A program made the translations under genes and the position numbers. A DNA stretch of 6,826 nt from Bordetella parapertussis. Lineage in GTDB: Bacteria; Cyanobacteriota; Cyanobacteriia; PCC-6307; Cyanobiaceae. Each line of letters begins with the position of its first letter. Position 1 is the first letter of the stretch. The DNA lies in assembly GCA_943324725.2 (NCBI GenBank), contig CALPMR020000164.1:1-6826 (forward strand). The letters run 5' to 3'. The notes beneath the pieces are model-generated. The model was not told the DNA's origin. It searched no databases and saw nothing but the letters and a program-made list of their open reading frames with translations. Below, piece after piece: positions 6,003 to 6,826 of the stretch.

Positions 6003-6826
6003 GGCAGCGTCCCCCGCTGGCGCAACTCGCTGTCATCCTGGCGCTCCTGCTGGCGCAGGCTGCGGTAACTGCCGGTGAGGTCGCGCATGATCGGCAGCAG
6101 GTAGCTGGCCGGTGTGCGCCATTCCACGTAGCCATGGGCCTTGAGCGTCAGCCCCTCGCGGATCGGGAAGACACTGCTGCCGCTGCTGAGTGTCCAGCGG
6201 TAGCCGTCCAGGCTGGATCGTCGACCTGAGCCCGAGCGCTCCGGCTCTGCGCTCAGCAGGTCGATCTCGGTGCGCAGCACGGGGCCGTTGCGCACCAGGG
6301 CTTCCGCCAGCTGGGGATTGCCCATGGTGGTGTTGACGTCTTCGCGGGTGGCGGGCAGCAGGCTCACCCGCTTCACCCGACCGCGAATGCCGCCGAAGCG
6401 GCCCCGTTCGTTCCAGTCCGGCACCACCTCCATCGCCAGGCCGGAGCGCAGCCGGCGCGCGTCGGCCGGGGCGAAGTAGGCCACGGCTTGCAGTGCTTCG
6501 CCGTTGCGGCTGCCGAGGGTGCCAAGCCGTTCACCCGGTTTGACGGTCTGGCCGCGCACCACCTGCAGATCGAGGATGCGCCCATTGCGATCGGCGAGCA
6601 GCGTGCCGTCGTAACGCAGTTGGGCCTGGGTCACCCGCACGGCCCGGCGCGCGTCATTGATGGCGTAGCGCCGCCGCTGGGCCTCGGTGTCGATCTCCAG
6701 CTTCACCTTCTCCCAGACGTCGATCGCCTCCCGCTGGCGGATGCCGACGTCGGCGACGCTGTTGCCCAGCTGGATCGCCCGGTCTTCGCTGGCCACCACC
6801 TCCTGGGCCAGGGGGGCCACCACTTC
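5999..6826 (-). CDS. HlyD-type membrane fusion protein, C-terminal part (NHLP-export-like)
   Basis: The frame runs off the right edge: the base triplet before the first Met also reads in frame, and no start context is present. The visible 275 residues therefore lack the N-terminal membrane anchor and the first half of the lipoyl domain. In order, there is a helical hairpin end (DVWEKVKLEIDTEAQRRRYA, QAQLR), the second lipoyl half-motif (GRILDLQVVRGQTVKPGERLGTLG), a beta-barrel domain (AVAYFAPADARRLRSGLAMEV) and a membrane-proximal domain. That last domain has PATREDV..TMGNPQL, a DGYRWTLSSG segment and VEWRTPASYLLP. From memory, these elements recall adaptor proteins of NHLP-type peptide export systems. 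The role would be periplasmic adaptor between an ABC exporter (expected to the right) and the TolC-type channel. Other HlyD/EmrA-type export roles remain possible. Confidence 0.88.
   Translation of the reverse strand, partial: EVVAPLAQEVVASEDRAIQLGNSVADVGIRQREAIDVWEKVKLEIDTEAQRRRYAINDARRAVRVTQAQLRYDGTLLADRNGRILDLQVVRGQTVKPGERLGTLGSRNGEALQAVAYFAPADARRLRSGLAMEVVPDWNERGRFGGIRGRVKRVSLLPATREDVNTTMGNPQLAEALVRNGPVLRTEIDLLSAEPERSGSGRRSSLDGYRWTLSSGSSVFPIREGLTLKAHGYVEWRTPASYLLPIMRDLTGSYRSLRQQERQDDSELRQRGTLP

Noticed and set aside
4801..6135. A 444-codon open frame on the minus strand
   Set aside because: It is antisense to the TolC-type gene and crosses the adaptor's 3' end. Its product is Gln/Gly/Ala/His-rich without any family motif, as expected opposite a GC-rich gene.

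Overview
The window looks like chromosomal DNA from a GC-rich unicellular cyanobacterium of the Synechococcus/Cyanobium type. This rests on a magnesium chelatase subunit of the oxygenic (ChlD) kind, an RluD-family protein whose sequence resembles picocyanobacterial homologues as I remember them, and two HIP1 octamers (GCGATCGC). No RNA gene, CRISPR array or insertion sequence was recognised.

Layout. Positions 2-832 (+) hold the 3' part of chlD. A long GC-rich hairpin separates it from a convergent 96-residue monooxygenase-like (ABM-like) gene (896-1186, -). About 900 bp with no convincing gene follow (1187-2091), including an AT-rich patch. Then comes a complete RluD/RluA-type pseudouridine synthase (2092-3042, +). 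A GC-rich gap of about 460 bp (3043-3506) contains a perfect 16-bp palindrome. It leads into a tightly coupled three-gene (+) cluster: two small paralogous two-helix membrane proteins (3507-3779 and 3779-4060) and a TolC-type outer-membrane efflux protein (4057-5790). Converging on it from the right end is a (-) cluster: the C-terminal part of a HlyD-type membrane fusion protein (5999-6826, running off the window) and a coupled 86-residue membrane protein (5742-6002), whose 3' end overlaps the TolC gene by 49 bp.

The right half reads as a type I secretion locus. It has an outer-membrane channel and a periplasmic adaptor, and presumably an ABC transporter beyond the right edge. The adaptor's C-terminal part resembles the subfamily used in NHLP (nitrile-hydratase-leader-peptide) export systems, so the cargo could be a leader-bearing peptide; this is inferred from motifs only. 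The most unusual element is the pair of small membrane proteins sharing a GLxGxAAICFSIGC core, translationally linked to the TolC gene. I do not recognise the family. They are candidates for accessory subunits of the secretion machine.
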